DNA of 64,000 bases. Origin: Charina bottae. Lineage: Eukaryota; Chordata; Lepidosauria; Squamata; Charinaidae. A program made the translations under genes and the position numbers. Under the pieces are notes generated by a model. That model worked only from the letters and a program-made list of their open reading frames with translations. It was not told where the DNA came from and did not search any database. The stretch is taken from contig JALMGJ010000012.1 in assembly GCA_023362775.1 (NCBI GenBank), positions 17,745,501-17,809,500 of the forward strand. The letters are read 5' to 3'. Within the stretch, counting starts at the first letter, position 1. Each line of letters begins with the position of its first letter. Positions 62,201 through 64,000 of the stretch are shown here, piece after piece.

Positions 62201-62940
62201 GAATGGAGAACTGACTAAATCACAAGCTGGATATTTTACTCAGTGTTGATTTTTCACCTGATTTATTGACCATGTAAATGTATACCTTAAATACCAGGGA
62301 CCTCTACTGCAACATGTTAATTCCCATTTCCAGATTTAAAATGTCTGCCAGGAAATCCTGCCTGTCACATGACTCCTACCAGCAAATAGAATGCAGTCTT
62401 TTACAAATATGTCTGCCAAAGCTACAATTTATTCCATCATCAGCCTGAATTGTTTCCATACTACATGAAGCTTTTCCTGCTAACCATAAATACAGTACAG
62501 GTCAATTTTTGCACATTTTGGCTAGGATGAACTGAGTGCAGCCAAAGCCTAGTTTTATTTTATCCTATGTAAGTTGGGATCTCTATTTTAGAGACTATCT
62601 TCCAAACCAACATGCAGTACTGTTACCCACATCCCAACTTGGGAGGTTCACAAACTACACTGATACTCATTCAGGATTAAGCACCTTTTATAAAAAGTAT
62701 TGTCTTCTCTTTGTCAACTCTATTTTAAGAAATAGAGTTAATCAATCAATCAAAATATGCCAAAAATATGCCACAGCTGTTTGAAAATGAAAGTCAAGAA
62801 TATAATCTACTGTAATAAGCAACTACTAAACATAACAACAAAATTGTCCTCACCTGGTTTAGCTCCTGATTCTTTTCCTTTGACTGTTTCATCTTTCTTT
62901 CCCTTTTTACCTTTAGCAGGTACCTCTGATGGAGGGAACT
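11222..62940 (-). CDS. SPEF2: SPEF2, C-terminal half (19 recognised exons)
   Basis: SPEF2 (also called KPL2; CPC1 in Chlamydomonas) is a large axonemal protein of the central-pair C1b projection, needed for sperm flagellum assembly and ciliary beating. Nineteen minus-strand exons were delimited from open frame, AG/GT sites and phase. In transcript order they start at 62940, 61602, 61129, 56947, 56715, 54159, 50071, 47027, 45251, 44793, 43193, 42409, 38510, 25717, 23869, 19596, 15318, 12511 and 11344. Recognition rests on blocks I know from mammalian SPEF2: IYTDEP, FLKRPDHKQEF, DLRDRLWDIC, RFQDTKRLL, MEKWLGERF, KVFPDPPLPPRPP, TVDWRRFL, PLPFNRQKHLIE and KHPFIQDLI. All junctions are in phase except 62854 to 61602, where an exon or alternative donor is probably missed. 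The N-terminal domains lie off the right edge. The terminal exon after 11222 was not found. Confidence 0.93.
12266..12511 (-). CDS. SPEF2: SPEF2 exon with Glu-rich tract
   Basis: This 246-bp exon is phase 0 at both ends. It begins FASSAEQLITTAAHDEQPEE, passes through about 25 mostly acidic residues, and ends with ISLATLLRVFQHETNKAADN and RFSSHLTEEDNYE. Mammalian SPEF2 has an acidic linker followed by a similar LLKVF...RFASHL block here. The acceptor is TTTCCCAG and the donor GTTGGT. Confidence 0.93.
13868..14425 (+). pseudogene. LINE 3' end with Cys/His motif, inside a Penelope-like element
   Basis: One frame reads HQSLCPCGEGSTESLSHMLL followed by CCSLYRDSR, a C-terminal CCHC-type motif of non-LTR retrotransposons. 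A shifted frame continues with SDKNPSISFQVAQFCSS. An AT-rich 3' untranslated tail follows. Confidence 0.55.
14703..14742 (+). ncRNA. Hammerhead-ribozyme-like motif
   Basis: The order is GCA, CTGATGA, a stem-loop (TTACC/GGTAA), GAAA, C, ATC, TGC. This matches a type I hammerhead with a minimal stem III: helix I GCA/TGC, intact CUGAUGA and GAAA boxes, and an AUC cleavage triplet. Family knowledge: Penelope-like retroelements carry minimal hammerheads. Activity is not shown. Confidence 0.5.
15139..15318 (-). CDS. SPEF2: SPEF2 exon (LLYFASYPDAIDGVYRAL block)
   Basis: This 180-bp exon is phase 0 at both ends. It encodes FLFTLFADPEKDPPQLNYTE and MLLYFASYPDAIDGVYRALS, a conserved SPEF2 region. The acceptor is TTTTTGCAG and the donor GTAAAA. 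Confidence 0.95.
15898..16416 (-). mobile_element. Composite tRNA-headed SINE with LINE-like tail
   Basis: Reading minus, a tRNA-like head (GTGGCTCAGCGGGTTAAACC, B box GTTCGAAACC) is followed by a Sauria-like body. A GC-rich middle comes next, then a tail GTAAGCCGCCTAGAGTCCTC and (AAAT)n. GGTTATT on both sides may be the target copy. Confidence 0.65.
17111..17454. mobile_element. Inverted-repeat DNA element, CAGGTAGTCCTC family
   Basis: The ends are TACAGGTACTCCTC and GAGGACTACCTGTA; the inside repeats CTTAATGACCAC-type motifs. I know this as a common squamate interspersed repeat. The outer TA on each side may be its target duplication. Confidence 0.7.
17640..18500 (+). pseudogene. CR1-type LINE 3' fragment
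   Basis: Degenerate readings give WQMQFHLSKCEMMHI near 17700 and LEYCVQ-like then VWSPYLRKDIIQLEEVQKRA near 17960-18030. Both are standard CR1/jockey-like RT C-terminal motifs. Stops and shifts are frequent. Confidence 0.7.
18920..19209. mobile_element. hAT element, AGAGCTTTCCAAAC family, two VNTR units
   Basis: This 290-bp element is flanked by perfect 8-bp duplications CCATAGAT (18912-18919 and 19210-19217). It holds two copies of the GTCCTAGTGCCTGCCTTGTG unit. It lies about 300 bp left of a SPEF2 exon. Confidence 0.93.
19504..19596 (-). CDS. SPEF2: SPEF2 exon (PLPFNRQKHLIE block)
   Basis: This 93-bp exon is phase 0 at both ends. It encodes VGLWFKGSEDLAIPESPTEP and LPFNRQKHLIE. The acceptor is GCTTTAG and the donor GTAAGT. 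A 5'-truncated Sauria SINE begins about 45 bp away on the acceptor side. Confidence 0.95.
19632..19866 (-). mobile_element. Sauria-type SINE, 5'-truncated
   Basis: The tail (GGTAAAAGGTAAAGG on the plus strand) and body to TTGCTAGGTTGGCA are present; the tRNA head is missing. Confidence 0.9.
20181..20275. repeat. (GAAA)n microsatellite
   Basis: About 23 perfect GAAA units. Confidence 0.97.
21518..21651. mobile_element. 134-bp palindromic hAT-type MITE, almost perfect
   Basis: It begins CAGTGTTTCTCAACC and ends with the exact inverse. Perfect duplications GTCTATAG lie at 21510-21517 and 21652-21659. The two arms match almost completely. Confidence 0.94.
22086..22310 (-). mobile_element. tRNA-derived SINE, second family
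   Basis: Reading minus, the head is CCAGTTTGGTGTAGTGGTTA with a degraded B box. The body (GTCACCAGGAGTCAACACTG) leads to a (TAG/TAA)n tail. Confidence 0.75.
23687..23869 (-). CDS. SPEF2: SPEF2 exon with EF-hand-like loop
   Basis: This 183-bp exon is phase 0 at both ends. It encodes LALFLLVNSDTVDWRRFLHA and the EF-hand-like loop DVDTEGSGFVTQEE. The acceptor is TGTTACAG and the donor GTTCCT. A candidate solo LTR lies about 45 bp upstream of it in the intron. Confidence 0.95.
23914..24158. mobile_element. Candidate solo LTR
   Basis: This 245-bp segment starts TGTTATGG and ends CCACGACA. An AATAAA signal lies near 24100. Flanks TCCCA and TCCCC agree at four of five bases. No second LTR or coding region is visible. 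Confidence 0.5.
24886..24989. mobile_element. Degenerate copy of the palindromic MITE
   Basis: It carries GTTTCTCAACCTTCGCAACT and a degraded right arm ending GAAGCACTG. A single-arm relative lies near 958-1026. Confidence 0.6.
25611..25717 (-). CDS. SPEF2: SPEF2 exon (FDLITLNLGSNLLP block)
   Basis: This 107-bp exon runs from phase 1 to phase 0 and encodes LIPSKTFIDIVFDLITLNLG and SNLLPDTWMHLTMYD. It begins the EF-hand-like C-terminal region. The acceptor is TTGCCTAG and the donor GTGAGT. Confidence 0.94.
25835..25895 (+). mobile_element. Bov-B-type 3' tail remnant
   Basis: The short sequence GTCACGAAGAGTCAGAAACG followed by ACTGAACGAATAAACAACAA is the usual 3' end of Bov-B-mobilised retroposons. 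Confidence 0.6.
26993..27222. mobile_element. Palindromic Penelope-like repeat
   Basis: Two inverted arms with CTTGGTGCTCTCTGAGC and CATTACCCGACTAGGTA are separated by about 40 bp. It is inserted into an L2/CR1 LINE. It carries hammerhead-like cores on both strands. Confidence 0.65.
27030..27068 (-). ncRNA. Hammerhead-ribozyme-like motif
   Basis: Read on the minus strand it gives GCA, CTGATGA, stem-loop GTACC...GGGTAA, GAAA, TGTC, TGC. Both core boxes and a GUC triplet are present. A degraded sister copy (CTGCTGATG) lies on the plus strand at 27101-27140. Confidence 0.5.
29285..29530 (+). mobile_element. tRNA-derived SINE, second family
   Basis: The head is CCAGTTTGGTCTAGTGGTTA with B box GAGTTCTAGTCC. 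It has the conserved GTGACCTTGGGCCAGTCACT core and an A-rich tail. Confidence 0.82.
29994..30056 (-). other. Possible SPEF2 cassette exon beside a SINE
   Basis: This 63-bp open segment encodes SVPLDLDFQQYFSLSDVETT and is phase 1 at both ends, with a GTAACA donor and an ACTGAAG acceptor. A Sauria SINE lies just upstream of it in the transcript. Joining 38281 straight to 25717 already restores the conserved protein, so this is an optional exon at best. Confidence 0.18.
30073..30406 (-). mobile_element. Sauria-type SINE, full length
   Basis: The complete head, body and tail are inverted relative to the window, in the sense direction for SPEF2. CTCTTC repeats at 30065-30070 and 30407-30412 are the likely target copies. 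Confidence 0.93.
31067..33913. other. Intronic sequence without recognised features
   Basis: This part of the SPEF2 intron shows AT-rich unique-looking DNA and a G-run with (GGAT)n near 33119-33150. Confidence 0.6.
33914..36390 (-). CDS. hAT-transposase-derived gene (ZNF862/C17orf113-like), 3' portion
   Basis: Five phase-compatible exons lie inside a SPEF2 intron on the same strand: 35243-36390, 34921-35138, 34621-34829, 34412-34535 and 33914-34322, the last ending in a TAG stop. Junction phases are 0, 2, 1 and 2, each matched on both sides. The product (about 700 residues) starts with a TTF-like zinc finger (CALCRKHN, then a downstream Cys and His). An RNase-H-like core follows, with DGITDNATTEAALVYIRF, FGSDGRDVMVG and a C-x5-H block ending HRLEIAY. 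An hATC dimerisation segment (LPASSSEVARGFGQMKLTMM) comes next, then a Ser/Asp/Glu-rich tail. This architecture is that of the ZNF862/C17orf113/KIAA1586 group. No internal stop is seen. The first exon enters in phase 1, so an upstream exon is missing. It could be an intact autonomous hAT element or a host-captured gene; I see no flanking inverted repeats. Confidence 0.85.
37019..37215 (-). mobile_element. Penelope-like repeat, single arm
   Basis: It has the same GGAGTCCTTGGTGCTCTCTG arm and a hammerhead-like segment on the minus strand at 37060-37099. The remainder (CTTGTCCTGCTTGTGTTGGT) is internal element sequence. Confidence 0.6.
37303..37598. mobile_element. hAT element, AGAGCTTTCCAAAC family, GC-rich variant
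   Basis: This 296-bp element has perfect 8-bp duplications CAGTATAC at 37295-37302 and 37599-37606. The interior is a GGC/GCC-rich tract that creates spurious open frames. Confidence 0.92.
38281..38510 (-). CDS. SPEF2: SPEF2 exon (KVFPDPPLPPRPP block)
   Basis: This 230-bp exon runs from phase 2 to phase 1. It encodes VDKLIAVVRNSTETSSRVQF, then DGDVKVFPDPPLPPRPPSVE, and ends FLQVAPK. The acceptor is CGTTACAG and the donor GTAAGA. The next conserved exon is at 25717, more than 12 kb away. That intron hosts the hAT-derived gene. Confidence 0.95.
38867..40466. mobile_element. hAT element, AGAGCTTTCCAAAC family, with palindrome array
   Basis: This 1.6-kb member has perfect duplications CCTTAACC at 38859-38866 and 40467-40474 and termini CAGGGCTTTCCAAAC / GTTTGGAAAGCCCTG. 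The interior is an array of ~307-bp units. It is inserted inside the hAT element 38629-41430. Confidence 0.93.
39032..40375. repeat. Tandem array of ~307-bp palindromic units
   Basis: Units begin GCCAATCAGCTGTGCGTCGG at about 39032, 39343, 39648, 39955 and 40264 (spacing 306-311). In each, a ~110-bp left arm (through GGGCATTTTCGGGGTCCCC) is repeated inverted on the right (GGGGACCCCGAAAATGCCC), with a ~70-bp spacer. The last unit is partial. The symmetry explains the long open frames on both strands. Confidence 0.93.
41205..41356. repeat. Four ~37-bp units with CCAAT-box and GC-box motifs
   Basis: ATTGG occurs at about 41214, 41252, 41289 and 41327. Each is followed by CCCGCCCGCAAACCCCGCCC or a close variant. 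A related single unit lies at about 40551. These resemble NF-Y and Sp1 sites but sit inside a hAT element. Confidence 0.75.
42271..42409 (-). CDS. SPEF2: SPEF2 exon (MEKWLGERF block)
   Basis: This 139-bp exon runs from phase 1 to phase 2. It encodes EATKSRLELLKVKGLAFLED and then YRNMEKWLGERFLAEMA, a well conserved helical region. The acceptor is TTAAACAG and the donor GTAATA. Confidence 0.94.
42531..42910. repeat. AACCATGGTTT-rich interspersed repeat
   Basis: Repeated TAACCATGG/CCATGGTTA-type motifs in both orientations suggest an old MITE. Similar text occurs near 36960-37015 and 45890-46090. Confidence 0.4.
43074..43193 (-). CDS. SPEF2: SPEF2 exon (KMKQEYFAALEYE block)
   Basis: This 120-bp exon is phase 1 at both ends. 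It encodes THSPSMTEAIPVPLSPEELK and KQELKLKMKQEYFAALEYE, a coiled-coil segment conserved in SPEF2. The acceptor is TTTCTCCAG and the donor GTATAA. Confidence 0.92.
43619..43966. repeat. 87-bp minisatellite, four units
   Basis: AAGTACAGCACCCCTCC starts at 43619, 43706, 43793 and 43880 (exact 87-bp period). Units are almost identical. As 87 is a multiple of three, open frames appear on both strands. It lies in a SPEF2 intron. Confidence 0.95.
44750..44793 (-). CDS. SPEF2: SPEF2 44-bp micro-exon
   Basis: This 44-bp exon runs from phase 2 to phase 1 and encodes DLGESYLPVPPTRK. The acceptor is CATTTAAG and the donor GTTCAG. It is supported because it exactly converts the phase-2 end of the exon at 44950 into the phase-1 start of the exon at 43193, which otherwise cannot be joined. 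Its splice sites are mediocre. Confidence 0.7.
44950..45251 (-). CDS. SPEF2: SPEF2 exon with Lys/Gly/Glu repeat linker
   Basis: This 302-bp exon runs from phase 0 to phase 2. It begins VSSEIQLKEAEEEKERLLEE, a coiled coil. It then enters about 50 residues of short Lys-Gly-Lys/Glu repeats such as KGGKEGKGKGGKGEKDGKGG, and ends GKQVLEE. Low-complexity Lys-rich linkers occur here in mammalian SPEF2 too. The acceptor is AATTTCAG and the donor GA/GTAAGA; a closer GTATTA in phase 0 would break the frame. Confidence 0.9.
46850..47027 (-). CDS. SPEF2: SPEF2 exon (FSPDEKLITETW block)
   Basis: This 178-bp exon runs from phase 2 to phase 0. It encodes IPMIAHRSPSPEVNREKTRM and then FNFSPDEKLITETWHHVVSN. 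A long pyrimidine tract precedes the TTTAAG acceptor, and the donor is GTAAGT. Confidence 0.88.
47921..48275 (-). mobile_element. tRNA-derived SINE, second family, internal duplication
   Basis: The head lies at about 48270 and the tail at about 47930. The core (GTCACCCAGCCGGCTTTCAT with GGACTAGAAC) appears twice, near 48080 and 48182. Confidence 0.8.
48283..48597 (+). mobile_element. 5S rRNA-derived SINE
   Basis: The head (TTAGAAGCTAAACAAGGTCA, then TTAGTACTTAGATGGGAGG) matches the internal promoter region of 5S rRNA. It continues into a body (AGGCAGTGGCAAACCACT-like) and an (AAAT)n tail. Confidence 0.85.
49926..50071 (-). CDS. SPEF2: SPEF2 exon (RFQDTKRLLHDYY block)
   Basis: This 146-bp exon runs from phase 0 to phase 2. 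It encodes NEMDRFQDTKRLLHDYYRAM and then EGKIPTETSSDFTRIPLIDL. The acceptor is CATGAAG and the donor GA/GTACAG. The frame stays open past this donor to about 49873, but only this donor gives the phase 2 needed by the exon at 47027. Confidence 0.9.
50311..50631. mobile_element. hAT element, AGAGCTTTCCAAAC family, inverted orientation
   Basis: This 321-bp element is flanked by perfect duplications CTCTAAAT at 50303-50310 and 50632-50639. It holds two VNTR-type units in inverted orientation relative to the copy at 51760. Confidence 0.93.
51760..52496. mobile_element. hAT element, AGAGCTTTCCAAAC family, expanded VNTR
   Basis: This 737-bp element is flanked by perfect duplications TTCTAGAT at 51752-51759 and 52497-52504. 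Its inside is almost entirely a minisatellite of ten units. Confidence 0.94.
51850..52425. repeat. 56/61-bp minisatellite inside a hAT element
   Basis: GTCCTAGTGCCTGCCTTGTG recurs at about 51865, 51921, 51977, 52038, 52099, 52160, 52217, 52278, 52339 and 52399. Units are 56-57 bp (with GCTGTGATTC) or 61 bp (with GCCCTGCCAGGATTC). Confidence 0.93.
52535..52604 (+). mobile_element. Retroposon tail remnant
   Basis: TTGTAAACTGCCCAGAGTCG and GAGATGGGCAG are the LINE/SINE 3' tail seen elsewhere in the window. It ends in (CA)n. Confidence 0.6.
52605..52634. repeat. (CA)n microsatellite
   Basis: About 15 CA units at the end of a retroposon tail. Confidence 0.95.
52679..53147. mobile_element. hAT element, AGAGCTTTCCAAAC family (outer copy)
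   Basis: The left end is CATAGCTTTCCAAACTGTG and the right end CAGCTTGGAAAGCACTG. A GGC-rich interior resembles the copy at 37303. It is split by a related element at 52716-52982. No convincing 8-bp duplication is visible. Confidence 0.78.
52716..52982. mobile_element. hAT element, AGAGCTTTCCAAAC family (inner copy)
   Basis: This 267-bp element has termini CAGGGCTTTCCAAAG and GTTTGGAAAGCTCTG, with perfect duplications CTTTAGTG at 52708-52715 and 52983-52990. It resembles the copy at 9157. Confidence 0.93.
53247..53293. repeat. (TA)n(GA)n microsatellite
   Basis: About 16 TA units followed by seven GA units. Confidence 0.95.
54022..54159 (-). CDS. SPEF2: SPEF2 exon (DLRDRLWDIC block)
   Basis: This 138-bp exon is phase 0 at both ends. 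It encodes DLRDRLWDICENRRDEAEQE through MNHIFSLMQ, a coiled-coil-like conserved region. The acceptor is TTTTTAG and the donor GTCTGG. A second in-frame GTAGAA donor lies slightly downstream, but the homologous protein continues directly from SLMQ into the next exon. Confidence 0.94.
54160..56576. other. SPEF2 intron
   Basis: It contains a T-run/G-run near 54668-54690 and a retroposon tail near 55050-55140 (minus). No exon is seen. Confidence 0.6.
56577..56715 (-). CDS. SPEF2: SPEF2 exon (FLKRPDHKQEF block)
   Basis: This 139-bp exon runs from phase 2 to phase 0. It encodes NHFQDFLKRPDHKQEFVTHW followed by the acidic DDLWDDDETKEELHQRVT. The acceptor is GTTTACAG and the donor GTAAGA. This is one of the best conserved blocks of SPEF2. 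Confidence 0.95.
56820..56947 (-). CDS. SPEF2: SPEF2 exon (helical PYWETVEKTY block)
   Basis: This 128-bp exon runs from phase 0 to phase 2 and encodes EIAEFLVPYWETVEKTYVSN and then IKATLRFLRAEQLVIIHYL. The acceptor is CTTAACAG and the donor GTAAGT. It is a strongly conserved helical segment of SPEF2 and lies only 104 bp upstream of the next exon. Confidence 0.92.
57418..57492 (-). other. Possible SPEF2 cassette exon
   Basis: This 75-bp stretch is open in phase 0 at both ends (25 codons, starting ICHHLLFPDFG). It has a TTAGGCAG acceptor and a GTGAGA donor, so it could be included without breaking the frame. Mammalian SPEF2 as I know it passes directly from the DEP-containing exon to the PYWE exon without this insert, so it is more likely intronic or an optional exon. 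Confidence 0.22.
57585..57831 (-). mobile_element. Sauria-type SINE, 5'-truncated
   Basis: The tail and body are present up to GGGAGCTCACTCC. The flanking duplication AGTTACTATTA lies at 57574-57584 and 57833-57843, with a further partial repeat of the target beyond. Confidence 0.92.
58824..59852 (+). pseudogene. Tc1 transposase, one in-frame stop
   Basis: The frame is open for 343 codons except for a single TAG at 59250-59252. Two N-terminal helix-turn-helix regions (EIAETLGVANTTVWNFLKKK) and the GRPR hook (KRPGRPRKTT) are followed by the DDE catalytic domain. The triad blocks WTDETK, MDNEPKHTA and PDLNPKEHAF all keep their acidic residues. The stop falls in the segment before WTDETK, where the family normally has Trp, so TGG to TAG is likely. 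The length is normal for the family (about 340 residues). The protein would be split into two halves and be inactive. Confidence 0.93.
60052..60569 (+). mobile_element. Retroposon 3' tail inserted in the Tc1 right repeat
   Basis: The tail TGTAAGCCGCCCAGAGTCCC, GATGGGCGGCCATATAG and (AAAT)n interrupts the Tc1 inverted repeat between GTGGTG and CTGCCAAAAC. It is itself split by the SINE 60120-60443. Confidence 0.8.
60120..60443 (-). mobile_element. Sauria-type SINE nested in a retroposon tail inside Tc1
   Basis: It is full length, with perfect 13-bp duplications TTGTAATTTTATA at 60107-60119 and 60444-60456. Confidence 0.95.
60889..60959. repeat. (GGAA)n microsatellite
   Basis: About 17 perfect GGAA units. 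It lies 34 bp left of (transcriptionally downstream of) the SPEF2 exon 60993-61129. Confidence 0.97.
60993..61129 (-). CDS. SPEF2: SPEF2 exon with WIYTDEP block
   Basis: This 137-bp exon runs from phase 1 to phase 0 and ends with SSEWIYTDEPLPQ, a conserved SPEF2 block. The first part is a Ser/Pro/Lys-rich linker. The acceptor is ATTTAAG and the donor GTAAGC. By homology it joins directly to the EIAEFLVPYWE exon at 56947. Confidence 0.88.
61488..61602 (-). CDS. SPEF2: SPEF2 exon
   Basis: This 115-bp exon runs from phase 0 to phase 1 and encodes RLTIQMKMNPEEMKSASRMF and SRARRSPRKKLSASLYRD. The acceptor is TCTGTACAG and the donor GTAAGT. The end phase fits the exon at 60993-61129 exactly. I do not recall a strong mammalian counterpart for this stretch, so the call rests mainly on splice sites, phase and position. 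Confidence 0.65.
61603..62853. other. SPEF2 intron, possibly hiding one exon
   Basis: The flanking exons are not in phase, so a short exon (phase 1 to phase 0) may lie here. I could not identify it. Confidence 0.5.
62854..62940 (-). CDS. SPEF2: SPEF2 exon (Lys-rich linker)
   Basis: This 87-bp exon enters and leaves in phase 1 and encodes FPPSEVPAKGKKGKKDETVK followed by GKESGAKP. The acceptor is CCCTACAG and the donor is GTGAGG. Its Lys/Gly-rich composition matches the low-complexity linkers of SPEF2. It does not join the next recognised exon in phase (1 against 0), so an exon between 61603 and 62853 may be missing. An upstream GTACCT donor in phase 0 inside this exon is the alternative. Confidence 0.7.
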
Positions 62941-64000
62941 CTGTAGGGCATTTGATACAGATGTGAAATACTTTCAGATATGTTACCTTGCTTTTGCTTG
63001 AGTTGGGTCATTCTTGTATCTAGGATTAGACTCAAATAAGGGAGAACTTGGAAATAACTTCCCAAATGAAGAAATATCGTGGCTTATAGTAATTGGGTTG
63101 CATAACATATATAACCAAATCAGTTAAAGATTTGGCAGCTGCAAAAAAGCAGCTACATTTTCACAACATCCTCAATTTGTTTAGTTTATGATTCACTGTA
63201 TTTTGTGGATCCAAATATGTGTTAATTCAATAACCAAACAAAACTATTTGTTCGAACCTAAGCAGTAACTAGTAACCATGGTCATCATTAGTTTCTACCT
63301 TCTCTACCAGTTTCATAAGCTCATCAAATCATAAGACAGAGGAAAGGAGAAAACAGCAGTTGAGACTAAAGCTGAGCAGATATGGATTTTTCATCTTTTT
63401 CTGTTCACCAGCCAGGAACTATAATTGTTGTAGAGGGCTTTATTTTCCAATGAGTTGTTCAATCTGCAGCAAAGTCTTCAAAGCATGCTCATAAGTATCT
63501 GGACTGGGGGCAATGCAAACTCTGTCTCTTAAATTCTTGAAGATTAGGAACAGACACCAATGAGCATGCTTAGAGTATGCATTAAATACTCATTGGAAAT
63601 ATAGTTTTTTTTCTTCTTAAATTGTTTATCAAGAATAATATTGAAAATCTGTGGTCCAGACTCCAAGTGCATCATGGAGAGAATGTAATTAGAAGGCTTT
63701 TGTGAGTAAGCCAATTATTTATTTTTTCTCCATTTCTTCTAGCAATTTGATATGCTGAATAAGGTAGATGAGGTAAGATAGGGAAAGGAAACATACATAT
63801 GATAGTGATTGGGTTCCCATGTTATGCCAGACTGTGCTTAATTACAATTTATTAAATAAACCACTCTCAAATTATGCAATATACTAAATCAATATTTTGG
63901 CACTTTTAATGGGTTTCGGTGAGTTAGTTATTTAAATACCTCCCAAACTGGGCATGGGCGGGTGTTTAAGCAATCAAATTAATTTTTTAAGCCTTGTAGA
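62941..64000. other. SPEF2 intron and upstream part
   Basis: A protein-like stretch on the minus strand at 63440-63535 (NLRDRVCIAPSPDTYEHALK) follows an AATCTTCAAG acceptor-like site. It ends in a stop without any GT donor. Confidence 0.5.

Noticed and set aside
63735..63776. Exon-like stretch flanked by TTCTAG and GTAAGA on the plus strand
   Set aside because: It is very short, on the strand opposite to SPEF2, and has no neighbouring exon to join.

Overview
The window is vertebrate nuclear DNA and almost certainly from a squamate reptile (lizard or snake; I cannot resolve further). The signs are Sauria-type tRNA SINEs, a Bov-B LINE, CR1/L2 LINE fragments, a 5S-rRNA-derived SINE, a Tc1/mariner element, Penelope-like repeats and very many hAT elements flanked by 8-bp target duplications.

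The host gene is SPEF2 (sperm flagellar protein 2, a ciliary central-apparatus protein), on the minus strand. I recognise 19 coding exons from 62940 down to 11222. They total about 2.8 kb of coding sequence (about 945 codons), roughly the C-terminal half of the protein. Splice phases agree across every junction except one (62854 to 61602). The 5' half lies beyond the right edge, and I could not find the last coding exon left of 11222. Positions 1-11221 hold no recognised host exon.

A second gene is nested in a SPEF2 intron on the same strand (33914-36390). It has five phase-compatible exons encoding a ZNF862/C17orf113-type hAT-transposase-derived protein, with a TTF-like zinc finger, an RNase-H-like core and an hATC dimerisation region. 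No stop or frameshift interrupts it.

The rest is mobile DNA, much of it nested. One hAT family with termini close to CAGAGCTTTCCAAAC has nine copies, and seven of the eight whole copies keep clear 8-bp target duplications. One copy carries a VNTR of ten 56/61-bp units. Another carries a tandem array of ~307-bp palindromes and sits inside a different hAT element. The Tc1 transposase (58824-59852) is broken by one stop codon; its right inverted repeat is split by a retroposon tail that contains a Sauria SINE. Three Penelope-like repeat segments carry hammerhead-ribozyme-like cores. An 87-bp minisatellite and several microsatellites complete the picture. The long open frames on both strands at 38.6-41.4 kb are by-products of GC-rich repeats, not genes.
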